DNA of 64,000 bases from Proteles cristata cristata (GCA_017311185.1 JAESUZ010005170.1:124001-188000), one strand, 5' to 3'. Positions 21,751 to 32,850 are shown, counted from the first letter of the stretch. Program-made: numbers and translations. Notes: generated by a model from the letters alone, not told the origin.

Positions 21751-21938
21751 GGGGCACCTGAGCGGCTCAGTCAGTTGAGCATCCAACTTGGGCTCAGGTC
21801 ACGATCTCGTGGTTCATGATTTTGAGCCCCACCTTGGGCTCTGGGCTGTCAGTGCAGAGCCTGCTTCAGATCCTCTGTCCCCCCTTCTCTCTGCCCCTCA
21901 CTCACTTGTGTGCGCTCTCTCAAAAGTAAACATTTACA
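21751..21938 (+). mobile_element. Felid SINE inside L1
   Basis: Head GGGGCACCTGAGCGGCTCAG; AATAAGCA repeated on both sides. Confidence 0.93.
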
Positions 21939-22130
21939 AATAATAAGCAAAGGAAAAATAAAACAAAGAGAGAGAGACAAGAAATGGACTCATAACTATA
22001 AAAAACAAACTGATGGTTATCAGAGGGGAGGTGGGCGGGGCGATGGGTGAAATAGATGCTGGGGATTAAGGGGTGTGCTCGTCGTCATGAGCACTGGGTG
22101 ATGTATGGAATTGCTGAATCACTAAATTGA

Positions 22131-22230
22131 ACACCCAAAATTAATATATATTAATATATAACACCCGAAATTAATATATATTAATATATAACACCTGAAA
22201 TTAATATATAATAATATATATTAATATATA
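22131..22230 (+). repeat. 30-bp tandem repeat in L1 3' UTR
   Basis: Units at 22131-22160, 22161-22190 and a 40-bp variant 22191-22230, each ACACCxxAAATTAATATATA plus an AT-rich remainder. The L1 3' UTR normally has one such ACACCTGAAA segment. Confidence 0.92.
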
Positions 22231-22274
22231 ACACTGTTAACAGTACTGGAATTTAAAATTTTTAAAAAGAGCTT

Positions 22275-22478
22275 GGGGGCACCTGGGTGGCTCAGTCGGT
22301 TAAGCGTCCGACTTTGGCTCAGGTCATGATCTCACAGTTTGTGAGTTCGAGCCCCACATCGGGCTCTGTGCTGACAGCTCAGAGCCTGGAGCCTGCTTTG
22401 GATTCTGTGTTTCCCTCTCTCTGCTCCTCCCCTGCTCGTGTTCTGTCTGTCTCTCTCCCAAAAATACACAAGCATTAA
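22275..22478 (+). mobile_element. Felid SINE
   Basis: Near-consensus copy, head GGGGGCACCTGGGTGGCTCA. Its 3' flank was the target of the next SINE. Confidence 0.94.
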
Positions 22479-22491
22479 AAACAATTTTTGA

Positions 22492-22705
22492 GGGGCGCCT
22501 GGGTGGCTTAGTCGGTTAAGCGTCCGACTTTCGCTTAGGTCATGATCTCGCGGTTCGTGGGTTCGGCCCCGCGTCGGGCTCTGTGCTGACTGCCAGCTCA
22601 GAGCCTGGAGCCTGTTTCAGTCTGTGACTCCCTCTCTCTCTGACCCTCCCCTGCTCATGCTGTCTCTTTCTATCTCTCCTAGAAATAAAAACATTAAAAA
22701 AAAAA
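22492..22705 (+). mobile_element. Felid SINE, young GGCTTAGTCGG subfamily
   Basis: Flanked by AAACAATTTTTGA (22479-22491 and 22706-22718). Body has TGCCAGCTCAGAGCC and a CTCCTAGAAATAAA tail. Confidence 0.95.
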
Positions 22706-22718
22706 AAACAATTTTTGA

Positions 22719-23673
22719 AAGTTGGTAGTTATTGTAATCATGTGCTCAAGGATAACACATACAGATATGGAAAGTTTACATATAATGCTGTGAAACATAC
22801 TTTTTCACGTGGATCAAATGGTTGTTCTTCTAAACTCATTCTGCTTCTTTTTTATTTTATTCTAAATTTCCTTATGCATATATGAAAAGTGAAGCAGTAG
22901 CTATTTAAAGGGTTGGCTGAATTAGTCAAGCAAATGGCACCTGTACATCAGTATCTTCAAATACAAGCTAAATGAATAATAATTCAATTATTTCCCCCAG
23001 TGCATTGAGTCAAATAGCAATTTTGGGAATTAATTCCGATAAAAGTGAAACATTTAACAGCATTTTAAACACTGTGGTAAGTTCAGTCACAAAGTTTAAC
23101 ACCGAAGACAAGTTGGGGTTTTATTTCAGTGATAACATGGACACCAGTAAAAGTCTAGCAGAGGAAAATGTGGTAAGAAGAACATTTTTACTCAACTAAG
23201 AAGTCTATGGCCCGGGAGCATCCTTGAGATTGGGTACAGTGCATGTATCATTAGTAACTCCAGCCAAACCCGCTGCGATGTCATGCAGGTGGCTTCACTG
23301 TAGCGTCACAATGACCAATATACTTTGTCTATAGATATAGTTAGTGCCTGACCATTTTGTGTTATGGGGCAAAGTTCATGTGGAACACCTGCCCCAAATA
23401 AGAAAAACTTAGCATGGCAGCACCTGTCTTCTCTCTTTGCTGCCTGTCATCAGATTCCAGAACATTCTGGGTTTGGAAGAAATACTTTGTTACTCCACCT
23501 AAATGTCCTACAGTGGCACCAGACTTAAAAAAAAAAAAAAAGAGTTCTCGAAATTTCAGGTTATTTTGTTCAACATCCCTTGGAAATATGCAATGAAAAT
23601 ATTCAACAAATAGAGTGCTAATCTCTCTGGCTTTGGAAGTTTTTAGCGAATTGCAGTTATTGATTGAAGACAG
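22719..23673. other. AT-rich, no feature recognised
   Basis: A 75-codon frame at 22972-23199 (MNNNSIISPSALSQ…) resembles nothing I know. 23200-23350 has isolated CpGs but no clear element. Confidence 0.4.
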
Positions 23674-23832
23674 GGATTTTGGGTCAGGTCAGGATCTCCC
23701 AGTTCATGAGTTCAAGCCCCACATTGGGCTCTGGACAGCCTGCTTGGGATTCTTTCTCTCCCGCCTGCCTCCCCATTCTCATGCGCGTGCGCGCTCTCTC
23801 TCTCAATATAAATAAACTTTAAAAAAAAAATC
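23674..23832 (+). mobile_element. Felid SINE, 5'-truncated
   Basis: Begins within the head (TTTTGGGTCAGGTCAGGATC), with body and AAATAAACTTTAAA tail. Confidence 0.88.
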
Positions 23833-24006
23833 TCTCCCTAAAAAGGATTGGAACAAATGATGATGAAGAGCAAACAGGACTGAATTGTGAGATTCCATGA
23901 TGGTGCTTTGGGATATCTTGACTTGTGAAAAGACAACTTGACATTTTGATAGAGCTCTTATTTCTTAATTTCTTATTTCTTAATTGATACATTTTAATTG
24001 GGTAGA

Positions 24007-24210
24007 TTTTTTAAAGTTTATTTTGAGAGAGAGGGCACCCACGCGTGAGCAGGGGAGGGGCAGAGAGAAAGGGAAACAGAATCCCAAGCAGGCTCCAGGT
24101 TGTCAGCATGGAGCCCGATGCTGCACTCTAACTCACGAACCCATGAGATCATGACCTGAGCTGAAGTCAAGAGTTGGATGCTTAACTGACTGCACCACCC
24201 AGGCGCCCCT
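24007..24210 (-). mobile_element. Felid SINE, antisense
   Basis: Head end TGCACCACCCAGGCGCCCC; ATTGGGT repeated on both sides. Confidence 0.93.
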
Positions 24211-24770
24211 GATTGGGTGCATTTATGTTCTGTATCTGAACAGAATGAAATTGAAAGAACCAATGGTTTTCAGCATCCAAATTTGGTGAAACGTTCAAAA
24301 GAAACAGAGAGGTTTTAAGTGAGTTTTGTTTGGTGAAAACACTTCTTGAAGAATAATACTTTGAATAGACAGTTTCTGTGAGAAGATTTGGGATGAAACA
24401 TTTACACATTTCAATGCTTTACAAAATGGAATTGTGAATAATCTCTGTTTAGTAGAACTTGATGAGTTGCAGGGTGCCTCCGTATCTTGCAGACATAGTG
24501 TTTTCTCAAAAATTATGCTTTACGGATATGAGCCAATTGAAGGTGTGAAAACAATTTCAAACTTCTTAACCGTACAATGCAAGTTTGGAAATTACTGCAA
24601 TTTTATTTTTAAAAGTTGCAAATAATAAAACCATGTTGAAAAACTACATTCTCCACAAAAATAGCAGTGATGCATTATAAAAGTCAGGACTAAGAAGTTG
24701 ATCGGATCACATGAATATGCACTAATAATAATTACTTGGCTTATGCTACTTTAAAATATTCAGACAATCA
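24211..24770. other. AT-rich, no feature recognised
   Basis: No repeat family or exon identified; short frames on both strands lack domains. Confidence 0.4.
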
Positions 24771-24998
24771 GGGGCGCCTGGGTGGCTCAGTCCACTAAGC
24801 GTCTGACTTTTGATTTTGGCTCAGGTCAGGCTCAGGTCATGATCTCGTGGTTTGTGAGATCAAGCCCGGTGTAGGGGTCTGTGAGGAGCCTGCTTGGGAT
24901 TCTCTCTCTCTCTCTCTCTCTCTCTCTCCCCTTTTGTCTCTCTGCCCCTACCCTGCTACACTCTCTCTGGCTCAAAATAAATAAATAAACTTTAAAAA
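24771..24998 (+). mobile_element. Felid SINE
   Basis: Contains a duplicated CTCAGGTCAGG segment in the head and an expanded CT run. Target TTCACATAATCA / TTCAGACAATCA. Confidence 0.93.
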
Positions 24999-25141
24999 TT
25001 CACATAATCAATATAAATCATTTATATCTTGCTTTGGTATACACAGATTTTATTTTCATTTTTTTAAACAAAGGAGTTTACTTTTGACTGTGGTTTTTGC
25101 ACACCAGTGAAATAAGTTTTGTTGAAAAATAAATATTTCAA

Positions 25142-25348
25142 GGTGCCTGGGCAGCTCAGTCAGTTAAGCGTCCGACTTCGGGTCTGGTCATGATCTTGCA
25201 GTCAGTGAGTTCGAGTTCCGCATTGGGCTCTGTGCGGGCAGCTCAGAGCCTGGAGCCTGCTTCAGATTCTGTGTCTCCCTCTCTCTCTAACCCTCCCCTG
25301 CTCATGCTCTCTCTCTCTCTCAGAAATAAATAAAACATTAAAAAAAAA
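25142..25348 (+). mobile_element. Felid SINE
   Basis: 18-bp duplication GAAAAATAAATATTTCAA at 25124-25141 and 25349-25366. Confidence 0.95.
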
Positions 25349-25583
25349 GAAAAATAAATATTTCAAAAATTACATAGTTATTTTTAGAGCCCCCTTCACG
25401 CTCAAAAGTGCCTCCATCGGGACAAGCAGCTCTATTCACTGTAACTACAGCATACTTGGCCTATTCCCTTTGGCACCAGCCGGCCACGGCTTCAATCTCA
25501 GCTTTGCAATTTAGTAGCTTTGTGACCTGAAGTTACTTAGTTTCTTTCAAACTCAAGTATCCTCATCTTTAAAATGGGGACGA

Positions 25584-25786
25584 GGGGTGCCTGGGTGGCT
25601 CAGTTCGTTGAAAGTCCGACTCTTGATCTTGGCCCAGGTCATGATCTTATGGTTTGTGGGTTAGAGACCCAAACTGGGCTACCTGCTGGCAGCGCAGAGC
25701 CTGCTTGGGATTCTCTCTCCCTCTCTCTCTGCCCCTCCCCACAAGTGTTTCTCTCTCTCTCTCTCTCAAAATAAATAAACTTTTTT
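25584..25786 (+). mobile_element. Felid SINE inside MIR
   Basis: Bounded by AAAATGGGGACGA on the left and AAAATGAGGATGA on the right, copies of one MIR segment. Confidence 0.93.
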
Positions 25787-25804
25787 AAAAATGAGGATGA
25801 TAAT

Positions 25805-25912
25805 GGCAACACCTGGCTGGTGTAGGTGGTAGAGAATGTGACTCTTAATTTTGGGGTTGTGAGTTCAAGCCCCACGTTGGGTGGGAGATTACTTAAAAAT
25901 AGATCTTAAAAA
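25805..25912 (+). mobile_element. Short-form carnivore SINE inside MIR
   Basis: CACCTGGCTGGTGTAGGTGG head, GGGAGATTACTTAAAAATAG tail. Belongs to the older short class. Confidence 0.88.
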
Positions 25913-26131
25913 AGTTTTTTTTTAATGTTTACTTATATTTGAGAGAGAAAGAGACAGAGAGCAAGTGGGGAAGGAGCAGAGAGACAGAGACCGAATCCGA
26001 AGCAGGCTCCAGGCTCCAGGCTGGGAGCTGTCAGCACAGAGCCCAACACGGCGCTCGAACCCACAAACCGTGAGATCATGACCTGAGCCAAAGTCAGATG
26101 CTTAACCGACTGTACCAACCACGCATGCCTT
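25913..26131 (-). mobile_element. Felid SINE, antisense, in the tail of the short SINE
   Basis: T-rich start, head end CAACCACGCATGCC; TTAAAAATA-type sequence on both sides. Confidence 0.91.
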
Positions 26132-26285
26132 AAAAATAAAATCTTAAACAAAATCTTAAAAATGGGGATGATAATAACAGAAACGCTTCCATTGGGTTAT
26201 TGTAAGGATGAAATGAGGTAACGTGGGTAATGCACTTAGCACAGTGCTTGGTATACAGAGCACTTAATAAACAACTATTATTATC

Positions 26286-26711
26286 ATTGTTATTGTTACT
26301 TTTATTAAGAGGCTATATTCATAATCGCTGTCAAATTATCTTTATCACTGACGTGGTGTCCTACCATTAGCAGATGGGTTGCCTGACCTTGTCTTTATCC
26401 AGCAAAGGAACCCAGTGATCAGGAAGATGCAGCAAATTAAATCACTGCATAGACTAGCATTTTCAAGAATATTTTCTTTAGAATATTGCCACGTTCTTGA
26501 AAATTCAGAACACTGTATTAGCACTGTAAAACCTCTGAGAAGTCCTGCAGTAAAGAAACACTTCAATTTTGTTTAACCGTCATCTCTCCAATTTATTTGT
26601 AGCCTCTCTTCTCTCTTATTTGTATATGGTGCCTCAAAATTAAGAGTATTCTAGGAAACATATTTCATGAAGCACAGATCTAGTCTTTTTCATTTTCAAA
26701 ATAGAAGGCTA
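26286..26711. other. No feature recognised
   Basis: AT-rich; 65- and 73-codon frames overlap on opposite strands at 26345-26576, neither recognisable. Confidence 0.4.
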
Positions 26712-26809
26712 GGGGCACCTGTGTGGCCCAGTTGGTTGAGAGTCATGAAGCCCGGATGGTGGGATTGAGCCCCAGTCGGGCTCTGGGCTGAGTGTGGAGC
26801 CTGCTTGGG

Positions 26810-26863
<54 letters not shown>

Positions 26864-26910
26864 CCCTGTATCATGCTCTCATTCTTTCTCAAAATAAAAA
26901 TATTTAAAAA
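26712..26910 (+). mobile_element. Felid SINE with expanded (CT)n
   Basis: Head GGGGCACCTGTGTGGCCCAG with internal deletion; about 22 CT units at 26816-26860. Confidence 0.92.
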
Positions 26911-26920
26911 TTAAAAACTA

Positions 26921-27130
26921 GGGGCGCCTGGGTGGCTCAGTCAGTTGCCATCTAACTTTGGCTCAGGTCATGATCTCACGGTTCGTGGGTTCGAGCCCCG
27001 TGTTGGGCTCTGTGCTGACAGCTAGCTCAGAGCCTGAGCCTGCTTCAGATTCTGTGTCTCCCTCTCTCTCTGACCCTCCCCTGCTCATGCTGTCTCTCTC
27101 AGAAATAAAACATTTTTAAAAAATTAAAAA
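26921..27130 (+). mobile_element. Felid SINE
   Basis: Head GGGGCGCCTGGGTGGCTCAG; AAAAACTA on both sides. Directly downstream of the previous SINE. Confidence 0.94.
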
Positions 27131-27697
27131 ACTAAAAATGGAAGACCTAATTGGAAGGAATTTTCCAAGGCCACATAGCAATAGTGGATCCACAGGCCTT
27201 ATCCTAGGTCTCAAAATCCCTGTGTCTTTTCTTCTAGGAAAGTAATTTTGTACATTATAATCTTTGTGCCATGGATATATTAATGTGGGCTATATATGTA
27301 GTAGCTGTGTGATATCTTTAAAAGGTCAAGGACAAGAACTTTCTATAATACCCAGAGGTTTTCTATTGTAAAATCTACAGCTTGAACAGTCTCCATGAGA
27401 CTGAGGGTTTGTGCTCACAGAGGGACCTTAGGCTACAGTTAATGGGGCACCGTCTCTTGAACTGACGCAAGATGAACGCTAGAGGGTGTACTTTCCTAAG
27501 GCTATCAATTTAGATCCGAGCCAGAAGGCATAGAAGCATCAAGTTCCAAGAACACTATCAGTGTGGAGGCATGCTAATGTTTAAGATATTAAAGCCATGG
27601 AAGGCTAATTAGAAAAGGAATCCAAATAGCACTATATCAATGTATAAAACGTCTGTTTCATAATCAACAAAGCTAAGATAAAAAAATGTAATATGAA
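27131..27697. other. No feature recognised
   Basis: 27131-27200 may be a MIR remnant (GGCCACATAGCAATAGTGG); the rest is unassigned. Confidence 0.35.
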
Positions 27698-27815
27698 GGG
27701 GTGCCTCGGTGGCTCAGTCAGTTAAGCACCTGACTCTTGATCTCAGCTCAGGTCTTGATTTCCGGGTCAGTGGTTCAAGCCCTGTGTTGGTCTCTGTGCT
27801 GGGTGTGAAGCTTAC
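27698..27815 (+). mobile_element. Short-form carnivore SINE
   Basis: Head GGGGTGCCTCGGTGGCTCAG, ends near GGGTGTGAAGCTTACTTTTA. Confidence 0.85.
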
Positions 27816-27836
27816 TTTTAACTATATATACAATGT

Positions 27837-28050
27837 TGGGGCAAAAGTGTGGCTAAATCAGTTAAACATCCAACTTCAGCTTAGGTCATAATCTTGCAGT
27901 TCATGAGTTTGAGCACCATGTCAGGCTCTGTGCTGACAACAGAGCCTGGAGACTGCTTCAGATTTTGTCTCCCTCTCTTTCTCTCTCTGCCTGTTCCCTG
28001 CTTGCATTCTCTCTCTTAAAATTAAACAAACATTAAAAAAAATCTTTTTA
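27837..28050 (+). mobile_element. Felid SINE, diverged head
   Basis: TGTGGCTAAATCAGTTAAAC head, normal body (CAGGCTCTGTGCTGACAACA) and A-rich tail. Confidence 0.9.
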
Positions 28051-28194
28051 AAAATTAAAATACACATAATGTGAAAAATGTGTATCTATACAAATATATG
28101 TATATAATACATACATATATCCTGTACAAATCTATGACACCAAGTCTTCAACAGCTAAAATATGTCAACTTCATATTAGAAGAAATAATATAGA

Positions 28195-28385
28195 AATAAT
28201 TGCTACATTTACTGAGCACATACTAAGTATTAGGTATGTTATGTGCACTATCTTATTAACACTTAAACGAGCCTATGAAGTAGATATTGAGTACTGTCTT
28301 TATTTTACACGTGGGGAAACTGAGGTTTAAAATATTAAATAACTTGTCTACGTTCACTAAGTAGAAGAGCCGAGCCTCCAAGTGT
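28195..28385 (-). mobile_element. MIR, antisense
   Basis: ATTTACTGAGCACATACTAA, GTGCACTATCTTATTAACAC, then GTGGGGAAACTGAGGTTTAA. Confidence 0.82.
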
Positions 28386-28544
28386 CTCCCTCCAGAGCAC
28401 CCAACTACTCTCCCTCCTTCCCCAAGGATCTCGCCTACCCCTCTGGCCTTCCTCATCACACTTCGCATCCAGCAAGACCGAAGGACTTTCAGGTCCCTGA
28501 ACAGGACACTTTCCCTTCAGAGGACCCTCTCCCCTTCATCTTTA

Positions 28545-28805
28545 TCGACCCAATCTTACTCGTCCTTCTGCTCTCAGCTTAGACATCACTTCCTCCAGAA
28601 TTTCTGGTCTCTAAGTCCGGATTAGGTACCCTCCTCCTGCTTCTGTAGCTCCCCATCATTTCCCCACCATGTATGACAACTGCCGTTTCCCCCATCCATC
28701 CCTCGGACTGAGAATTTGGGCAGAGCAGGGACCAGGTTTGTCTTGCTCCCCACTGTATTCCCAGCTCCTACCACAACGCCTGGCATACAGGAAGCTCCCC
28801 ATACA
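28545..28805 (+). mobile_element. L2 3' end
   Basis: Ordered L2 phrases: TTAGACATCACTTCCTCCAG, GAATTTGGGCAGAGCAGGGA, TATTCCCAGCTCCTACCACA, GCCTGGCATACAGGAAGCTC. Confidence 0.85.
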
Positions 28806-29180
28806 CAGAACCTTATCTATGGAGACCAAATGTTATCAAGTATGCCACCAGGAGATGGCATTGGTGTTCATCGGGCACGTTTGCTGTGCTTTTGCTTAGG
28901 TTTGAACAGCTTAATAAGCATTATTATGTAAAACACACAAAGCAGCGGGAGTGTTGAAAGTTCCAGTAAGAAGTGACGTAGGGTTACAACAGAAATGAAA
29001 TTAGAATATGAAAATTACCAGTGTTGCACAAAAATGTACATAAAGTGTAGTGAACATTCTGATAGGTAAATCCTAGATCATGCAACAATGTGAAGCATGT
29101 TGTGCTTATGAAGAGCCCTCCCCCCCCACCCAGATCAAGAAAAACCATGCATCTTGACTAAGGGTAAGTGTCCTAGGCTA
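28806..29180. other. No feature recognised
   Basis: AT-rich unique-looking sequence with a C-run near 29118-29129. Confidence 0.4.
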
Positions 29181-29388
29181 GGGACGCCTCGGGGGCTCAG
29201 TCGGTTGAGCGTCTGACTTTGGCTCAGGTCATGATCTCGTGGTTTGTGAGTTTGAGCCCTGCATCAGGCTCTGTGTCTGACGGTGTGGAGCCTGCTTGGA
29301 ATACACTCTGTCCCTCTCTCTGCCACTCCCCTACTTGTGCATGTGTGGGGGTGCGCGCGCTCTCTGTCTTCTTCTCAAAATAAACTTA
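29181..29388 (+). mobile_element. Felid SINE
   Basis: Head GGGACGCCTCGGGGGCTCAG; alternating GTGCGCGCGC in the TC-rich part. Tail joins an antisense short SINE. Confidence 0.92.
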
Positions 29389-29491
29389 AAGTTTATTTGC
29401 TTTAGTAATCTCTACACCCAATGTGGAGCTCAAACTCATAACCCTGAGATCAGAGTCACGTGCTCCTCTGACTGAGCCAGCCAGGCACCCC
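29389..29491 (-). mobile_element. Short-form carnivore SINE, antisense
   Basis: TAGTAATCTCTACACCCAAT, head end GAGCCAGCCAGGCACCCC. Confidence 0.87.
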
Positions 29492-30320
29492 CAAGGGTTG
29501 GACTTTCTTACTGACAAGGAGTACGTTCCTGGGGAGAGGTGAGAAAGGGGCAGGCTCGCTCTGTTGATGGGATGAGGAAGGGAGGCAGCGGCAGTGGCCC
29601 TAGCCCTTGGGTTTTGTCCCCCCCCCACTAGGTGCTGCCCACTGACTTTTCAGAAACATTCCTAATCTGTTCAGTGGAAGACTCACTTTGCTGACTGGTA
29701 TTCTGCAAATACAATCCTGGCCAAACTGTGGGGCATGGCAGGTTTTGTGAGACCTTTCAAAACACTGTGTTCTGGATTAGGCCTTTGGGCAATTGGTTTG
29801 GTGACAAATTGGTCTTGTATGACTAATTGCATCTTGTCCCATGAGTCTTTAGGGAAGTTGAACAGATGACCTATTTGAGGATTAACTCTTCATGTGCTGG
29901 GAAGGGCCAGGCTGCTAGGGGCAGATACTAAACCTGAGGGTGGATTCTGGTCACATTTCCTGAAATGATTTCCCCAGGAGTTACATGGTTTAAATTTTAA
30001 TAAGATTGGAACCCCATCCCCCCGGCTTCCGACATTTGTTTGTCTAACCCTGTGGATTCCAAATATTACTACTGAGTTTACCTTGCCATTAAGATGCCTA
30101 GTACACAAAGATAAATGTATGGAAATATAGAGGACTTCTGCGTCCAGGCAAGGATTTACCCTTTGCCTGAAACAACAACAACAACAACAACAAAAAAAAA
30201 AACCACACAAAAAACAAAAAAAAAAAACCCACAGAAAGTTCATGAAACAATGGTTTTCAAGATAACATCAGGCAATGCAGGATAAGTGATCTCTGAAAAA
30301 TGGTTAAAAAGTAACATTAG
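29492..30320. other. No gene recognised
   Basis: GC-rich at first (29510-29640), then unassigned. Ends with a (CAA)n/A-rich run at 30170-30230 that may mark a lost retroposon tail. Confidence 0.4.
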
Positions 30321-30505
30321 CCTGGGGCGTCTGGGTGGCTCAGTCAGTTGAGCATCCAACTCTTGATTTTGGCTCAGGTCATGATCCCAGGGTCATGGGA
30401 TCAAGCCCCGCATGGAACTCACTTAAGATTCTCTCTCTCCCTCTACCCCTCTCCGCAACTTGTTCTCTCTCTCTCTAAAATGAAAAAAAAAATTTTTAAT
30501 TAAAA
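30321..30505 (+). mobile_element. Felid SINE
   Basis: Duplication AAAAAGTAACATTAG / AAAAAGTAAGGTTAG. Confidence 0.93.
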
Positions 30506-30557
30506 AAAAGTAAGGTTAGTCCTCCACCCTAGGCTGGACCCAAAAGCTGTGGGGCTC

Positions 30558-30757
30558 AAGGAGCCTGGGTAGCTCAATTAGCTTGTACTCAGGTCTTGAT
30601 TTCCACTCAGGTCATGATCTCATGGTTCGTGAGTTCAAGCCTCATGTCAGGCTCTGCGCTGATGGTGCAGAGCCTGCTTGGAATTCTCTCTCTCTCTCTC
30701 TCTCTCTCTGTCTGCCCCTCTCTTGCTCCTGCACTGTCTTTCTCTCAAACTAAATAA
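30558..30757 (+). mobile_element. Felid SINE, outer member of a tandem pair
   Basis: Head AAGGAGCCTGGGTAGCTCAA; target AAGCTGTGGGGCTCA at 30543-30557. Confidence 0.92.
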
Positions 30758-30758
30758 A

Positions 30759-30970
30759 TAGGGGTGCCTGGGTGGCTCAGTTGGTTAAGCATCCAATTTT
30801 GGCTCAGGTCATGACCTCATGGTTCGTGGGTTCAAGCCCCACACGGGGCTCTCTGCTGTCAGCATGGAGCCTGCTTCAGATCCACTGTCCCCCCCTCTCT
30901 GCCCCTCCTCTTCATGTCTGCTGTCTCTCAAAAATAAATATATATTAAAAATTAAAATAAACTTTTTTTA
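30759..30970 (+). mobile_element. Felid SINE inserted in the tail of the previous copy
   Basis: Head AGGGGTGCCTGGGTGGCTCA. The target copy AAGTTGTGGGGCTCA at 30971-30985 closes the pair. Confidence 0.92.
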
Positions 30971-30985
30971 AGTTGTGGGGCTCAG

Positions 30986-31439
30986 TACAAAATCAAAAGG
31001 GGCTCTTATTCAAAAGGCAGGAAAAAAAGTTTTCCTTTCTTCCAGTCTCCCAACCCATCTTGGTGAGTTTTATGTGCTATTCAATGTTGCATTCCTTCAG
31101 GCGTGCACACACATGCTTACAGTACACCAGCTGCTCGTGCCCACTGCTGTCCCTCATGCCAACTGCTGTATCAATGCCCCAAGAAGATAAGTGAGGAATG
31201 TGCACTTCCCATAAACCTGACACCCCAAACCACTGTGGAGGAGCAGCCCCCAAGAGTACTGAGACCTGTGGGCCAGGATGCTGAGGTGAGAGGTTCATCC
31301 CTGCTGAATTTTCTACTGACTGTACTGCAAGCAGCCAGTCTGGTATACACATAAGGCCAGACATAGTGCCTAATCCCACCAGCCACAGTGCAAAACCTCA
31401 TGACTTACGGGGCACTAAGTATATACAGGTCTCGCCTGA
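30986..31439. other. No feature recognised
   Basis: Several overlapping 70-100-codon frames on both strands (30973-31401) with no recognisable domain; possibly the start of the L1 that follows. Confidence 0.35.
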
Positions 31440-31924
31440 GCAGTGCAGAACACTAAGGAGCTCAATAAGATTTACAGAAATACCAAAAGATCCGTGACCC
31501 AACATAATGAAACTGACAATACCTGGCATCCATTCAAAATCATAAAAGAGGCAAGGAACTACAACCCATAAGGAGAATAATCAGTTTATGAAAAACAAAG
31601 CAGAAATGTTGAAATTGGTGGAGAAGATATTAAAAGAGCTGTAACTGTATTCCACACATTAAAAAAAATTAAGTAGAGACATAGAAGATATGCAAAGGCA
31701 AGAAAATAAAAGATACACAAGTGGGACTACCTCAAACTAAAAAGCTTCAGCGCAGCAAAGGACACCACCACCAACAAAATGAAGAGGCCAACTACAGAAT
31801 GGTAGAAAATATTTTCAAATCATACACCCCATAAGGGGTTAATATATCCAAAATATATAAAAACTCATACAACTCTAAAAGCAAAAACCCAAACAAAACA
31901 ATCCAAGTAAAAAATGGGCAGAGG

Positions 31925-32026
31925 GGGTGCCTGGCTGGTGCAGTTGATGGAGTATGCAGTTCTTGAGCTTGGGGTTGTGGGTTCGAGCCCCACACTGAGT
32001 GAGGAGATTACTTAAAAATAAAATCC
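31925..32026 (+). mobile_element. Short-form carnivore SINE in L1
   Basis: Head GTGCCTGGCTGGTGCAGTTG, end GGAGATTACTTAAAAATAAA. Confidence 0.9.
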
Positions 32027-32230
32027 TGGGGCACCTGGGTGGTTCAGCTGGTAGAGTGTCCAATTCTTGCTTTTGGCTCAGGTCATGATCTCAGCGTCAT
32101 GGGAGGGAGCCCTGCATCAGGCTGTGTGCAGACAGTACAGAACCTGGTTGGGATTCTGTCTCTCCCTCACTCTCTGCCCTTCTCCCATTCATTCTCTCTC
32201 TCAAAATAAACTTTAAAAAAATCTTTATAA
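32027..32230 (+). mobile_element. Felid SINE in the tail of the short SINE
   Basis: Head TGGGGCACCTGGGTGGTTCA, tail AAAATAAACTTTAAAAAAAT. Confidence 0.92.
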
Positions 32231-32245
32231 GAAAAATGGGCAGAG

Positions 32246-32457
32246 AGGGGTGCCTGGGTGGCTCAGTCAGTTGAGTGTCTGACTTCAGCTCAGGCCATGA
32301 CCTCGCAGTTCATGAGTGCAAGCCCCACATAGGGCTCACTGGTGTCAGTGCAGAGCCCACTTTGGATCCTCTGTCCCGCTCTCTCTCTGCCCCTCCCCGA
32401 CTCGTGCTCTCTCTCTCTCAAAAAATAAAATAAATAAATAAATAAAAATTAAAAATT
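32246..32457 (+). mobile_element. Felid SINE in L1
   Basis: Head AGGGGTGCCTGGGTGGCTCA; AAAAATGGGCAGAG on both sides (32232-32245 and 32459-32472). Confidence 0.94.
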
Positions 32458-32755
32458 AAAAAATGGGCAGAGGAACCAAATAGATGTTTTTCCAAGGAAG
32501 ACATATAAATGACCAACAGGCACATGGAAAGGTGCTCAGCATCATAAAACATCAGGGAAATGCAAATCAAAACCACAATGAGATACCACTACATACGTAT
32601 TAGAAGGACTATCATCGAAAAGACACGTGATTACAAGGGTTGGCTAGGATGTGGACAAAAGGAAGCCCACATCCATTGTTGGTGGGAATATAAATTTATG
32701 CAGCTGATATAGAAACCAGTATGGAAGTTCCTCAAGAATTTAAAAACAGAACTGC

Positions 32756-32850
32756 AGTAGTTCCTCCCTCCCCATTTATCCATGGTTTCACTTTCTGCAG
32801 TTTCAGTTACCCAGCGTCAACTGTGGTCTGGAAACAGGTGATCTTCCCTC
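32756..32850 (+). mobile_element. Tigger-like DNA-transposon fragment
   Basis: CATTTATCCATGGTTTCACT, GTTTCAGTTACCCAGCGTCA and CTGTGGTCTGGAAACAGG resemble Tigger/MER44 termini. Confidence 0.5.

Larger units (their letters stand above)
21580..22262 (+). mobile_element. L1 ORF2 end and 3' UTR
   Basis: The plus-strand frame reads MNYYSAMKKNEILPLATWME and LSKVSQSVKDRYHMLSLICG, then 3' UTR with GAGCACTGGGTGATGTATGG. Interrupted by a SINE (21751-21938); the 3' UTR contains a tandem expansion (22131-22230). Confidence 0.9.
25485..26285 (+). mobile_element. MIR split by three SINE insertions
   Basis: Left part 25485-25583 (TTTGTGACCTGAAGTTACTT, CATCTTTAAAATGGGGA). Right part 26160-26285 (TTGTAAGGATGAAATGAGGT, TAGCACAGTGCTTGG). 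Rejoined, the two parts have the order of one MIR. Confidence 0.85.
31440..32755 (+). mobile_element. Old L1 fragments with three SINE insertions
   Basis: L1 sequence, largely ORF2-like, seen at 31500-31910 (TGGGACTACCTCAAACTAAA) and 32473-32755 (TACCACTACATACGTATTAG, TTGTTGGTGGGAATATAAAT). Interrupted by three SINEs between 31924 and 32457. No intact frame. Confidence 0.8.

Noticed and set aside
22131..22230. CRISPR-like array
   Set aside because: Units are directly adjacent without spacers and lie in an L1 3' UTR of a mammalian genome.
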